From assembly GCF_002209565.1 (NCBI RefSeq), contig NZ_NJIH01000010.1:1-64000 (forward strand): a DNA stretch of 64,000 nucleotides, read 5' to 3'. Below are positions 11,710 through 20,161 of the stretch, in pieces (the first letter of the stretch is position 1; every line of letters starts with the position of its first letter). The notes beneath the pieces were generated by a model. It made no database searches. It was not told the DNA's origin and saw only the letters and a list, made by a program, of their open reading frames with translations. This DNA is from Candidimonas nitroreducens (lineage in GTDB: Bacteria; Pseudomonadota; Gammaproteobacteria; Burkholderiales; Burkholderiaceae_B). The translations under genes and the position numbers were made by a program.

Positions 11710-14700
11710 TCATGCTTCAGCCATCTGCATGGCCGACTCGATATCTACGGCGACGATACGTGAAACACCCTGCTCCTGCATCGTCACCCCCACCAGCTGC
11801 CGGGCCATCTGCATGGCAATTTTATTGTGAGAAATGAAAAGAAACTGCGTCTGCTCGCTCATGCTGTTGACCAGATTGGCGTAGCGTTCGGTGTTGGCGT
11901 CGTCCAGCGGCGCGTCGACCTCGTCGAGCAGGCAGAACGGCGCCGGATTCAGCTTGAACAGCGCGAACACCAGCGCCGTGGCGGTCAGCGCCTTCTCGCC
12001 GCCCGACAGCAGGTGGATGGTGCTGTTGCGCTTGCCCGGCGGCTGCGCCATGATCTGCACGCCGGCGTCCAGGATTTCTTCGCCGGTGATCGACAGGCGC
12101 GCCTCGCCCCCGCCGAACAGGCTGGGGAACAGCTGGCCGAAATGCGTGTTGACCGTATCGAAGGTGTCCTGCAGCAATTCGCGGGTTTCGCGGTCGATCT
12201 TGCGTATGGCGTCTTCCAGGGTTTCGATGGCGGTCTGCAGATCCTGGTGCTGGGCATCGAGAAAGCCCTTGCGCTCGCGCGCCGTGTTCAGCTCGTCGAG
12301 CGCTGCCAGATTCACCGAGCCCAGGCCTTCGATCTGGCGCGAAATGCGCTGCACTTCGGACTGCAGCCAGGAAGGCTTGCGCCAATCTTCGGGCTGCCCG
12401 GCCAGCGCGGCGCGCAGGGCCTCGCGGTCGACCTCTTGGGCGTCGAGCTGCTCGGCGAACTGTTCCACCGCCAGGCGCGAAGCCTGCTCTTGCAGCTGCA
12501 ATTCGGTAATGCGGGCGCGCAGCGGCTCGAGCGAGCGTTCCAGCCCGACCTTTTCTTCATCGGCCGAACGCAGCTGCGCGGCCAGGTTGTCCATTTCGAT
12601 GCGCGCCAGGTTCAGCTCTTCTTCGCACTGCGCGCGCTGTTCCAGCGCCTCTTGCAGGCCGGCCTGCGAGGCCGAGGCGTCGAGCTCGAACAGCTCGCCC
12701 TGCAGGCCCTCGAGTTCGGCGCCGGCACGGCGCGCCTGCTCGGCCGCCAACTGCATATTGCGCTTGAGCTCGTCGATGCGCGTGTGCAGCGCGCGCTCGG
12801 CGAATTCCGATTCCTGCACGCCGCGTTCCAGTTCGCGCACCTGCTGGCGCGCCTGCTCGGCCTCGCGAGCCAGGTCTTCGCCAGAAATCTCGGCATCGGC
12901 GAACACCGTCTGATGCTCGCCCAGTTCCATGTCCAGAGCCTCGAAGCGCTCCTCGGCCTCCGCCTTGCGGGCCTCGAGCTCTTCGCGCTGCATGGCGATC
13001 TCGGCCAGATCTTCGCGCAGGCGCCCGGCGCGTTCGCCCGATTGCTGCGCCTGCTGCTGCAGGCGCGAATGCTCGAGCTGCACATCGTGCAGGCGGCGCG
13101 TAAGCTCGGCCACCCGCAGGCGCGCAGGCGCCATGGCTTGCGACACCTGCTGCCACGCAGTCTCGGCACGCGCCACCTCGCCCACGGTCTGATCGGCGAT
13201 CAACTGCCGCGCCTTGATCTCGCGCTGCAGATTGTCGATTTCGCGCTGCCGCGCCAGCAGGCCGGCCTGTTCGGAATCGGGCGCATAAAAGCGCACGCTG
13301 TGGCGATCCACCACATGGCCCTGCTTGACCACATACATGCCGCCCTCGGGCAGCTCGGCGCGTTGCGCCAGGGCGCCGGGCAAATCGGCTGCCACATAGA
13401 CGCCGCGCAGCCAGTCGCCCAGCAGGGTGCGCAGATCGGCATCGCTGATGCGCAGCAGCGACACCAGCGGCGTGAGGCCTGCGGGCACCGGCGCCGCGGC
13501 CGCGGCCGCCGGCAGCTGGAAAAACGCCAGCCGCGCCGGCGGCGCATCTTCGGCAAAGGCGCGGGCGTGTTCCAGCTGGCGCACTTCCAGCGCCGCCATG
13601 CGCTCGCGCAGCACCGCCTCGAGCGCCGTTTCCCAGCCCGCCTCGACCTGCAGCTTTTGCCACAGCCGGCCCAACCCGGACAGTTCATGCTTGTCCAGCC
13701 AGGGCTGCAGCGCCCCCTGGCGCTGCACATCTTCCTGCAGCTTGGCCAGCGCCGTCAGGCGCGCCTCGAGGCGCGCCAGCGCCTGCGATTCTTCGCGCGA
13801 GCGGGCATGCGCCGCACCACGCTGCTCGTCCAGCTCGGGCAGGCGCTCTTCCAGTTCCAGCAGCTGCGCCTGCGCCTCTTGAACCTGCTCGTCCAGCATG
13901 CTGTGCTCGCCAGCCAGCTGCTCCAGGCGGGCCGGGTCGGGCGTGTCCAGCTCTCGCAATTCCTGGCTCAGGCGCTCGTGGCGCAGTTCCAGCGACTGCA
14001 ACTGCTGGTCGGCATCGCGCTGGGTCTGGGCGGCCAGCGCCAGATTCTGTTCGACCCGCGCCAGGCCGGCGCGCATCTCGTCGCGCGACGCCGCGGCGCT
14101 GCGCACCCGCGCCTCGATCGCCGGCAGCTGCGCCTCGGCCTCTTCGGCCCGCGCCCGCGCCTCGGCGCTGCGGGCGGCGCTGTCCTGCAGCTCGGCCTCG
14201 GCCTGCTCCACCTGCTCGGAACAATGCGCCTGCTGCTCGTTCCATTCCTGGATCTGCTGCTGCAGCTGGTCGCGGCGTGCCTGCAGCCGATTGCGCGAAT
14301 CGACCACGTGGCGGATCTCGGCTTCCAGCCGGCTGACCTGCGCGCCGGCCTCGAACAGCCGGCCCTGCGCCGCGTGCACCGTGTCGCTGGCCGCATAATG
14401 CGCCTGGCGCCGCGATTCCAGCGCGGACTCGCCGGCGCGCAGCCCGGCCAGCGCCGCGTCCAGCTCGGCCTGCGCCTGGCCGATGGCCTGCGCCTTGCGG
14501 GCCTGATCCTGCGCCGCATTTTCCTCGCGCAGCATCCACAAAACATGCTGCTTGCGTTCGCCGTCTTCCTGCAGTTCACGGTAGTGCCGCGCCACCTCGG
14601 CCTGCGACTCGAGCTTTTCGAGCTGCGAGCCGAGCTCGCGCAGAATGTCTTCGACCCGGGTCAGATTCTCGCGCGTGTCGCCCAGGCGGTTCTCGGTCTC

Positions 14701-15234
14701 GCGGCGCCGCTCTTTATAGCGCGACACCCCGGCCGCCTCTTCGAGAAAGACGCGCAGTTCTTCGGGCCGCGCCTCGATCAGGCGAGTGATCATCCCCTGG
14801 CCGATGATGGCGTAGCCGCGCGCGCCCAGGCCCGTGCCCAGGAAAATATCATTGATGTCGCGGCGCCGAACCTGCTGGCCATTGACGAAATAACTGCTGG
14901 TGCCGTCGCGCGTAAGCACCCGGCGCACCGCGATCTCGGAGTAAGTGCTCCATTGCCCCGCCGCGCGCCCTTCCGAATTGTCGAAAACCAGTTCCACCGA
15001 AGCGCGGGCGGCCGGCTTGCGACTGCCCGAGCCGTTGAAGATCACATCCTGCATCGACTCGCCGCGCAGCTCGGAGGCCTTGGACTCGCCCAGCACCCAC
15101 CGCACCGCATCGATAATATTCGACTTGCCGCAGCCATTGGGGCCGACCACCCCCACCATCTGGCTGGGCGTGGGTATGACCGTCGGATCGACGAAGGACT
15201 TGAAACCGGCGAGTTTTATCTGGGTCAGACGCAC
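11710..15234 (-). CDS. smc: Chromosome segregation protein SMC
   Basis: This 1174-residue condensin ATPase organises and segregates the chromosome. The N-terminal head has Walker A GPNGCGKSN (about 31-39). Two long coiled-coil regions rich in Glu, Gln, Arg and Ala flank a hinge near residues 500-640, and the C-terminal head has LSGGEKALTA and Walker B FCLLDEVDAPLDDAN. The start is GTG at 15234 without a clear ribosome site. A 9-bp direct repeat (GTATTAGAG, 15239-15256) lies just upstream. A 150-base gap separates smc from zipA. Confidence 0.97.
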   Translation of the reverse strand: MRLTQIKLAGFKSFVDPTVIPTPSQMVGVVGPNGCGKSNIIDAVRWVLGESKASELRGESMQDVIFNGSGSRKPAARASVELVFDNSEGRAAGQWSTYSEIAVRRVLTRDGTSSYFVNGQQVRRRDINDIFLGTGLGARGYAIIGQGMITRLIEARPEELRVFLEEAAGVSRYKERRRETENRLGDTRENLTRVEDILRELGSQLEKLESQAEVARHYRELQEDGERKQHVLWMLREENAAQDQARKAQAIGQAQAELDAALAGLRAGESALESRRQAHYAASDTVHAAQGRLFEAGAQVSRLEAEIRHVVDSRNRLQARRDQLQQQIQEWNEQQAHCSEQVEQAEAELQDSAARSAEARARAEEAEAQLPAIEARVRSAAASRDEMRAGLARVEQNLALAAQTQRDADQQLQSLELRHERLSQELRELDTPDPARLEQLAGEHSMLDEQVQEAQAQLLELEERLPELDEQRGAAHARSREESQALARLEARLTALAKLQEDVQRQGALQPWLDKHELSGLGRLWQKLQVEAGWETALEAVLRERMAALEVRQLEHARAFAEDAPPARLAFFQLPAAAAAAPVPAGLTPLVSLLRISDADLRTLLGDWLRGVYVAADLPGALAQRAELPEGGMYVVKQGHVVDRHSVRFYAPDSEQAGLLARQREIDNLQREIKARQLIADQTVGEVARAETAWQQVSQAMAPARLRVAELTRRLHDVQLEHSRLQQQAQQSGERAGRLREDLAEIAMQREELEARKAEAEERFEALDMELGEHQTVFADAEISGEDLAREAEQARQQVRELERGVQESEFAERALHTRIDELKRNMQLAAEQARRAGAELEGLQGELFELDASASQAGLQEALEQRAQCEEELNLARIEMDNLAAQLRSADEEKVGLERSLEPLRARITELQLQEQASRLAVEQFAEQLDAQEVDREALRAALAGQPEDWRKPSWLQSEVQRISRQIEGLGSVNLAALDELNTARERKGFLDAQHQDLQTAIETLEDAIRKIDRETRELLQDTFDTVNTHFGQLFPSLFGGGEARLSITGEEILDAGVQIMAQPPGKRNSTIHLLSGGEKALTATALVFALFKLNPAPFCLLDEVDAPLDDANTERYANLVNSMSEQTQFLFISHNKIAMQMARQLVGVTMQEQGVSRIVAVDIESAMQMAEA

Positions 15235-15329
15235 GATAGTATTAGAGGTATTAGAGCCTGTTTACGCAAAGAAATGGGATGACGCATAAAAAGGTGCCGC
15301 ATGACCACACAAAAGAATCGGAAAGCTCG

Positions 15330-15383
15330 AGCCGTGGCGCGCCACGGCTGCGCGGTTGTAAAAACGGCCCGGGAAACGGGCCG
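15330..15383. repeat. Two perfect palindromes between smc and lplT
   Basis: AGCCGTGGCG/CGCCACGGCT (15330-15349) is a 20-bp perfect palindrome with no loop. CGGCCCG/CGGGCCG (15365-15371 and 15377-15383) is a second hairpin with a five-base loop. Both lie in the 565-base divergent region between smc and lplT and could be operators or transcript structures. Confidence 0.6.
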
Positions 15384-15510
15384 GAACAAGCGAGGCTGGC
15401 TATTGCTGCGTATGATAACGCACAGCCGCCGGCCTGCCGCAACGCCCGGCACCCGCAAAACACATAAAACCCCGCATCATTGCGCCTGGGACTATACTCG
15501 CTAACAATTT

Positions 15511-15539
15511 TTGTCCTTTGATTTCATTTTTTCTAAAAT
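15511..15539 (+). promoter_or_regulatory. Candidate promoter upstream of lplT, followed by a C9 tract
   Basis: TTGTCC (15511-15516), a 17-base spacer and TAAAAT (15534-15539) resemble a sigma-70 promoter directed at lplT. A run of nine C (15547-15555) begins at about the expected transcription start. The leader to lplT would then contain the palindromic element at 15571-15714. Confidence 0.45.
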
Positions 15540-15570
15540 CCGGTGACCCCCCCCCGCATGGAGGATCCCT

Positions 15571-15714
15571 GGACAAGCCTGGCGGCGGGCAAGCGCCGTG
15601 GCTTTGGGTAGGACACAAGGCGCAAGCCGTGACGATAGCCAGCAACTATCGTGACGACACACAGCGCCGCAGACTGCCCCAAGCCACAGATGCACCCGGC
15701 GTGGCGGCTTGTTC
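15571..15714. repeat. MITE-like palindromic element, copy 1
   Basis: Imperfect inverted ends (GGACAAGCC at 15571-15579 against GGCTTGTTC at 15706-15714) enclose a ~52-bp core (15619-15670) with GGCGCAAGCCGTGACGATAG and ACTATCGTGACGA. The core matches those at 23060-23110 and 27981-28031. It has no coding capacity. Copy 1 is the most diverged of the three. Confidence 0.6.
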
Positions 15715-15799
15715 GACAGGCCCTAGCCAATAATTATTAATTTTGTCGTGGCGTCACCGCCCTCATCCAGCCCAACACCCTACTCGCAGAGACGTCCGA

Positions 15800-17104
15800 T
15801 TGAAAAAAGGCTTCTACCTGGTCATGGCCGCCCAGGCGCTGTCGTCAGTAGCCGACAACGCGCTGCTCATCGCCGCCATAGCGCTCATAGGCGATCTGCA
15901 AGGCCCGGACTGGATGGCGCCCATGATGAAATGGTGGTTCGCCTTGTCCTACGTCGCCCTGGCCGCCTTCGTCGGCGCCTTCGCCGACTCCTACCCCAAG
16001 GGCAAGGTCATGTTCTGTACCAACGCGATCAAGATCATGGGCTGCCTGCTTATGTTCTGCTATCGCGACTTCGGGCTGCAAACCTCCGGCGAGCTGGTGC
16101 TGGTGTTCTGCGCCTACACCCTGGTGGGCATAGGCGCGGCCGCCTATTCCCCGGCCAAGTACGGCATCATCACCGAAATGCTGCCGCCCGACATGCTCGT
16201 CAAAGGCAATAGCTGGATCGAAGGCCTGACCGTGCTGTCCATCATCGTCGGCACCGTACTCGGCGGCGTCCTGGTCAACCCCCACGTATCGAGCTCGCTG
16301 CTGTCCCACCCCCACATCCACCACCTGGTTCAGACCCGCGCCGAGGCCGCCATCCTGCCCATAGGCGTGGTCTACCTGCTGGCGGCGATCTGCACCCTGC
16401 TGATCCCGCGCACCATGGTCAGCTACCCCAAGCAGGAAACCCATCCCTGGCGCCTCATCCGCACCTTCCGCGGCTACGTGCGCATACTCTGGCACGACAA
16501 ACTGGGCCAGGTCTCGCTGGCCGTCACCACCCTGTTCTGGGGCGCCGGCGCCACCCTGCAATTCATCGTCATCGAATGGGGCGCGCGCCACCTCGGCTAC
16601 CGGCTCGACCAGGCTTCCATCCTCATGGGCGTCGCGGCCGTCGGCACCGTCATCGGCTCCGTCGTCGCCGGCCGCGTACCGCTGCGCCGCGCCCTGTCCG
16701 TGCTGCCGGTAGGCATCGCCATGGGCCTAGTCGTACTGCTCATGCCGCTGGTCAAGGCAACCTGGGCCGTATACTGCCTGCTGCTGCTGATCGGCGGCCT
16801 CTCGGGCTTCTTCGTCGTCCCCATGAACGCCCTGCTGCAGCATCGCGGCCACGTACTGCTGTCGGCCGGCCACTCCATCGCCGTGCAGAACTTCAACGAG
16901 CAACTGAACATCCTGCTGATGCTCGCCATCTACAGCCTGATGCTGTGGCTGAACATGCCCATCAACCTCATCATCGTCATCTTCGGCCTGCTGGTCGCCG
17001 CCCTGATGCTGGTCTTCATGCGCTGGAACCAGCGCAACCACCGCGCCGACCCCACCCTGTACAACAAGATCGGCCAATACGGCCACGGCCAGGCCCTGCA
17101 CTAG
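15800..17104 (+). CDS. lplT: Lysophospholipid transporter LplT (MFS)
   Basis: This ~434-residue, 12-span inner-membrane carrier flips lysophospholipids inward for re-acylation. Matching features are KKGFYLVMAAQALSSVADNA at the start, GIGAAAYSPAKYGIITEMLP and NSWIEGLTVLSIIVGTVLGG. TTG 15800 is preferred because family members begin with KKGFYLVMAA; the frame stays open to TTG 15743, which would add 19 basic, non-conserved residues. No aas acyltransferase gene is adjacent, unlike in E. coli. Confidence 0.9.
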   Translation: MKKGFYLVMAAQALSSVADNALLIAAIALIGDLQGPDWMAPMMKWWFALSYVALAAFVGAFADSYPKGKVMFCTNAIKIMGCLLMFCYRDFGLQTSGELVLVFCAYTLVGIGAAAYSPAKYGIITEMLPPDMLVKGNSWIEGLTVLSIIVGTVLGGVLVNPHVSSSLLSHPHIHHLVQTRAEAAILPIGVVYLLAAICTLLIPRTMVSYPKQETHPWRLIRTFRGYVRILWHDKLGQVSLAVTTLFWGAGATLQFIVIEWGARHLGYRLDQASILMGVAAVGTVIGSVVAGRVPLRRALSVLPVGIAMGLVVLLMPLVKATWAVYCLLLLIGGLSGFFVVPMNALLQHRGHVLLSAGHSIAVQNFNEQLNILLMLAIYSLMLWLNMPINLIIVIFGLLVAALMLVFMRWNQRNHRADPTLYNKIGQYGHGQALH

Positions 17105-17139
17105 GGGCCCAGGGCGCCGGCGCCGCACTAGGAATCCCC

Positions 17140-17463
17140 ATGGCCAAGACCCAACAACCCATACGCAACGGCATGCGCCCCATCCACCCCGGCGAAATTC
17201 TCCGCGAGGAATTCCTCGTGCCCTTGAACATGTCGGCCAGCGCCCTGGCAGTGGCGCTGCACGTACCCGCGCCGCGCATCAATGACGTCGTGCGCGAACG
17301 CCGAAGCGTGACCGCGGACACCGCACTGCGGCTGGCACGATTCTTTGGCACCAGCGAGACATTCTGGATGGGCCTGCAAGACGACTATGACCTAGCCATG
17401 ACACACAAAGAACTAGATAAAACACTAGCCACGATCATTCCGCTGGAAGAACTGACAGCCTAA
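17140..17463 (+). CDS. HigA-family antitoxin, orphan (XRE helix-turn-helix)
   Basis: This 107-residue protein begins with the HigA/VapI motif RPIHPGEILREEFLVPLNMS, followed by a helix-turn-helix (about 30-75: ALAVALHVPAPRINDVVRER) and a C-terminal DYDLAMTHKELDKTLATI segment. HigA neutralises HigB and represses the pair's promoter. A higB toxin normally lies just upstream, but here lplT ends only 36 bases before, and no RelE-fold protein is nearby. It is therefore an orphan antitoxin or a free-standing regulator. It directly precedes copies of the 134-bp repeat. Confidence 0.88.
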   Translation: MAKTQQPIRNGMRPIHPGEILREEFLVPLNMSASALAVALHVPAPRINDVVRERRSVTADTALRLARFFGTSETFWMGLQDDYDLAMTHKELDKTLATIIPLEELTA

Positions 17464-17539
17464 CGCCGCTGGCGTAGCCACACAGCGCAGCATCGAACGA
17501 GACAGAAAGACGACCCTAGGCTAAGCCGCGCCTGAAGCG

Positions 17540-17770
17540 CCAGACCATACGGCCAACCACAACCCACAGTCTCAGTCCGTCTGCGACCCGCGCGGAGAGA
17601 ACGGGGTGCCTCCCGGAGGTGAGTGGGGTATCGAACCGGAGGGAGGTACCCCGTTCTAGGCCGCGCCTGAAGAACTACGGCCCGCGACGAACCACAACCC
17701 ATAGCCTCAGTCCGTCCGCGACACGAGCGGAGGGAATTCCCCATTCCAGGCCGCGCCGAAAGAACTCCGC
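17540..17770. repeat. 134-bp repeat family, locus 2 (one full, one truncated unit)
   Basis: The full unit starts at 17592 (GCGGAGAGAACGGGGTGCC) with arms AGAACGGGGTGCCTCC and GGAGGTACCCCGTTCT and tail AGGCCGCGCCTGAAGAA. A second unit starts 135 bases later at 17727 but has lost most of the hairpin (GCGGAGGGAATTCCCCATTC), leaving a short palindrome and the tail. Flanking ACCCACAGTCTCAGTCCGTC-type sequence also repeats. The array fills the gap between the antitoxin gene and the glycosylase gene; nothing else is seen there. Confidence 0.8.
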
Positions 17771-17799
17771 CCAGCGACGCACAAGCGGCAAAAAACCCT

Positions 17800-18852
17800 C
17801 TAAGCCACCACCGCCCGCAGCAGATTCAGATCCCGCCAGGCGCCCGCCTTATGCTGCGGGCGCGACAACAGCAAGGCCGGGTGATACGTCACCACCAGCG
17901 GCACCTCGCCGCCATCCTCCTTGCGCACACGATGCACCTGGCCCCGCAGCGACTCGAAATCCGCCTCCGTATCCAGCAGCGCCTGCGCCGCAACGCGCCC
18001 CAGCGCCACAATCCCCGCCGGCGCCAGCAGCGCAATCTGGCGCCGCAGATACGGCAGACACGCCTGAATCTCTTCCGGCCTCGGCGTACGATTCCCCACC
18101 GGACGGCACTTCACAATATTCGTGTAATACACCGGCTGATTCGGCACCACACCCGTAGCCCGCAGCATCGCCTGCAGCAGCATACCGGCCCGCCCCTGGA
18201 ACGGCTCGCCGTGGCGATCATCCTGCTCGCCCGGCGCCTCGCCCACCACCAGCCAGCGCGGCGCCTGCACCGCCCCCGCGCCGAACACCGCCTGACGCCG
18301 CTTCGCACAAAGGCCGCAGGCCTCGCAGGCCGCAACCTGCGCCTGCAGAGCACCCCATTCCTGCGCCACCTCCGCCACCGGCTGCGCGGGCCGCGGCGGC
18401 CGCTCCGGCGCCGCAGTGCCGCCACGCCGCGCGCCAAGCCCAGAAGCGGCCGCTCCTGCCGCAACCCCCGAGGCAACAGCGGCAGCGGCCGCAGCAGCGA
18501 CAGCACCAGCCCCCCCGGCAGCCCGCCCAGGAACCGAGGCGCCCACGCCAACACCCGCTTTAGCGGCGACCTCGCCAGCAACACCGGCGACCGTCCCTAC
18601 CGGCGTAGTGGAACCCGCCGACACACCGGCCTCGCCTCGCGCCGTGACATCGCCCGCGACACCCGCCGAAGCCGCGCGGGCTGCCACATCCGCCCCCGCC
18701 TCGCTGCCGGCCGGCTCCGCCAGCCCGGCCGCCTGCGGCACGGGCCGCCGGGCATACGCCTTCAACAACGCCCGATCCAGGCCCAGCTCTTGCAGCCAGG
18801 CCAACTGCACACGATTCAGGCTCGGCGCCTGCGGCCCGGTGGCATCAAGCAT
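17800..18852 (-). CDS. Family-4-type uracil-DNA glycosylase with long Ala/Gly linker
   Basis: The C-terminal ~190 residues are a family-4 uracil-DNA glycosylase, which excises uracil from DNA. It shows VVGEAPGEQDDRHGEPFQGR (203-221), NIVKCRPVGNRTP (245-257) and VTYHPALLLSR. Cys176, Cys179, Cys249 and Cys265 fit the four ligands of the family's 4Fe-4S cluster. An N-terminal segment (1-40) is joined by a low-complexity linker (about 45-160) almost entirely of Ala, Gly, Val, Ser and Thr. Its start overlaps the end of tsaB-rimI by eight bases. Confidence 0.9.
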   Translation of the reverse strand: MLDATGPQAPSLNRVQLAWLQELGLDRALLKAYARRPVPQAAGLAEPAGSEAGADVAARAASAGVAGDVTARGEAGVSAGSTTPVGTVAGVAGEVAAKAGVGVGASVPGRAAGGAGAVAAAAAAAVASGVAAGAAASGLGARRGGTAAPERPPRPAQPVAEVAQEWGALQAQVAACEACGLCAKRRQAVFGAGAVQAPRWLVVGEAPGEQDDRHGEPFQGRAGMLLQAMLRATGVVPNQPVYYTNIVKCRPVGNRTPRPEEIQACLPYLRRQIALLAPAGIVALGRVAAQALLDTEADFESLRGQVHRVRKEDGGEVPLVVTYHPALLLSRPQHKAGAWRDLNLLRAVVA

Positions 18853-20161
18853 TCAGAGCCTCCGTCAGCAGCGCCTTGCTCAGCACCCAGGCATCCTCGC
18901 GCTCGCCCCGGCCCGCCGGGTAGTAGCCCTTGCGCACGCTGAGCCGGCCGAAGCCGCGGTGCAGATAAAAATCCAGGGCATTGCGATTCGACGGGCGCAC
19001 CTCGAGGATCAGGCTGGGCAGCTCGCGCGCCCGCGCCTCTCGCTCGCAATGGCGCAACAGCCGCGCGCCCACCCCCTTGCGCTGCGCCTCGGGCGTGACC
19101 GCGATCAGCAGCAGGTGCGCCACATCTGGCGCGTACATCACCAGGCAAAAGCCCAGCACCCGGCCGCCCGCCTGAGCCACCCACGCACCATAGCCCGCCT
19201 GCAACGCATCCTGGAAATTGCCGCGCGTCCAGGGAAAAGACTGCACCGCGGACTCGATCTGCGCCACCTCGTCCAGATGCGCCGCCGTCATCGGCCGGAT
19301 GAAAAATCCCGCTTGCGAAAACCCCGCTTGCGCGCCCGCGGCGAGCCCTGCCGCGGCCCGCAGCGGATGGGCCCGGGGATTGCCCCCCAAGCCCTGCTCG
19401 CGTTCGAGCGTCGTATAAGCCACCTTGTCGCGCACGTAGACCGGCGCCGCCTGCTCGGGCACCAACCCCGAGCCGCGCCGCCAGGCCGCCAGCGCAAGCT
19501 GCGCCACCGCCGCGGCGCTCGGGCGCAGCACAGCGCCGGCCACCACATCCCAAGCCCCCAGGCAAGCCGGCAGCGCAGCTTCGAGCTCAGGCAAGAGCCC
19601 GTCTCCGGCCACCCGCAGCAGCCCGCCGGCCGCGGCGCCTTCCCATGCCCCGGCATGGCCGGCCAGCCACAGGCCCACGTCGCCGGCATTGAGCAGCAGC
19701 GGCGCCTGCAACGGCTGCCACTGCCGGCCGTCCGCGGCGAGCGGCCGATAGGCCGACAGATAGACCTCGCCCATGCGTGCATCCTGCACAATGACCCGCA
19801 GCGCCTCGATATCGTCAGGCGCGCTGCACGACTGCGCGTCTTGCAGAGCCAACGCCAGGGGCGACTCGATCGGCAGCACCGGTATGCCCAGCGCATACGC
19901 CACGCCCTGCGCCACCGCGCAGGCAACGCGCAAGCCGGTAAAGCCGCCCGGCCCCTGGCCGAAGCCCACCGCAGACAATTGCGTCCGCTCTATGCCAGCC
20001 TGGCGCAACAGTTCGTCTGCCATAGGCAGCAGCCGCTCGGCGTGCTCGCCTGTCGTGTCGTGCGCAGCCGTGTACAAGCGCTCGCCCGCCGCGCCGGCGC
20101 ACAACAGCGCCACGCCGCAGCGGCTGGATGAGGTCTCGAGCGCAAGAATATGGGAATCCAT
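18845..20161 (-). CDS. tsaB-rimI: Fused TsaB / RimI (tRNA t6A factor and S18 acetyltransferase)
   Basis: Residues 1 to about 250 are TsaB (ILALETSSSRCGVALL, GQGPGGFTGLRVA at 69-81, ending PVYVRDKVAYTT), the partner of TsaD in making t6A in tRNA. About 290-438 is a GNAT acetyltransferase of RimI type (FIRPMTAAHLDEVAQIESAV, acetyl-CoA loop VTPEAQRKGVGARLL, LEVRPSNRNALDFYLHRGF), which acetylates ribosomal protein S18. A ~35-residue Ala/Gly linker joins them. The genes are separate in E. coli. ATG 20161 has only a weak ribosome site. Confidence 0.93.
   Translation of the reverse strand: MDSHILALETSSSRCGVALLCAGAAGERLYTAAHDTTGEHAERLLPMADELLRQAGIERTQLSAVGFGQGPGGFTGLRVACAVAQGVAYALGIPVLPIESPLALALQDAQSCSAPDDIEALRVIVQDARMGEVYLSAYRPLAADGRQWQPLQAPLLLNAGDVGLWLAGHAGAWEGAAAGGLLRVAGDGLLPELEAALPACLGAWDVVAGAVLRPSAAAVAQLALAAWRRGSGLVPEQAAPVYVRDKVAYTTLEREQGLGGNPRAHPLRAAAGLAAGAQAGFSQAGFFIRPMTAAHLDEVAQIESAVQSFPWTRGNFQDALQAGYGAWVAQAGGRVLGFCLVMYAPDVAHLLLIAVTPEAQRKGVGARLLRHCEREARARELPSLILEVRPSNRNALDFYLHRGFGRLSVRKGYYPAGRGEREDAWVLSKALLTEALNA

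Noticed and set aside
11827-15282. 1151-codon plus-strand open frame opposite smc
   Set aside because: It is an antisense artefact of GC-biased third positions; smc is full length with all motifs.
15748-16212. 154-codon frame overlapping the lplT start
   Set aside because: It is an out-of-frame shadow of lplT.
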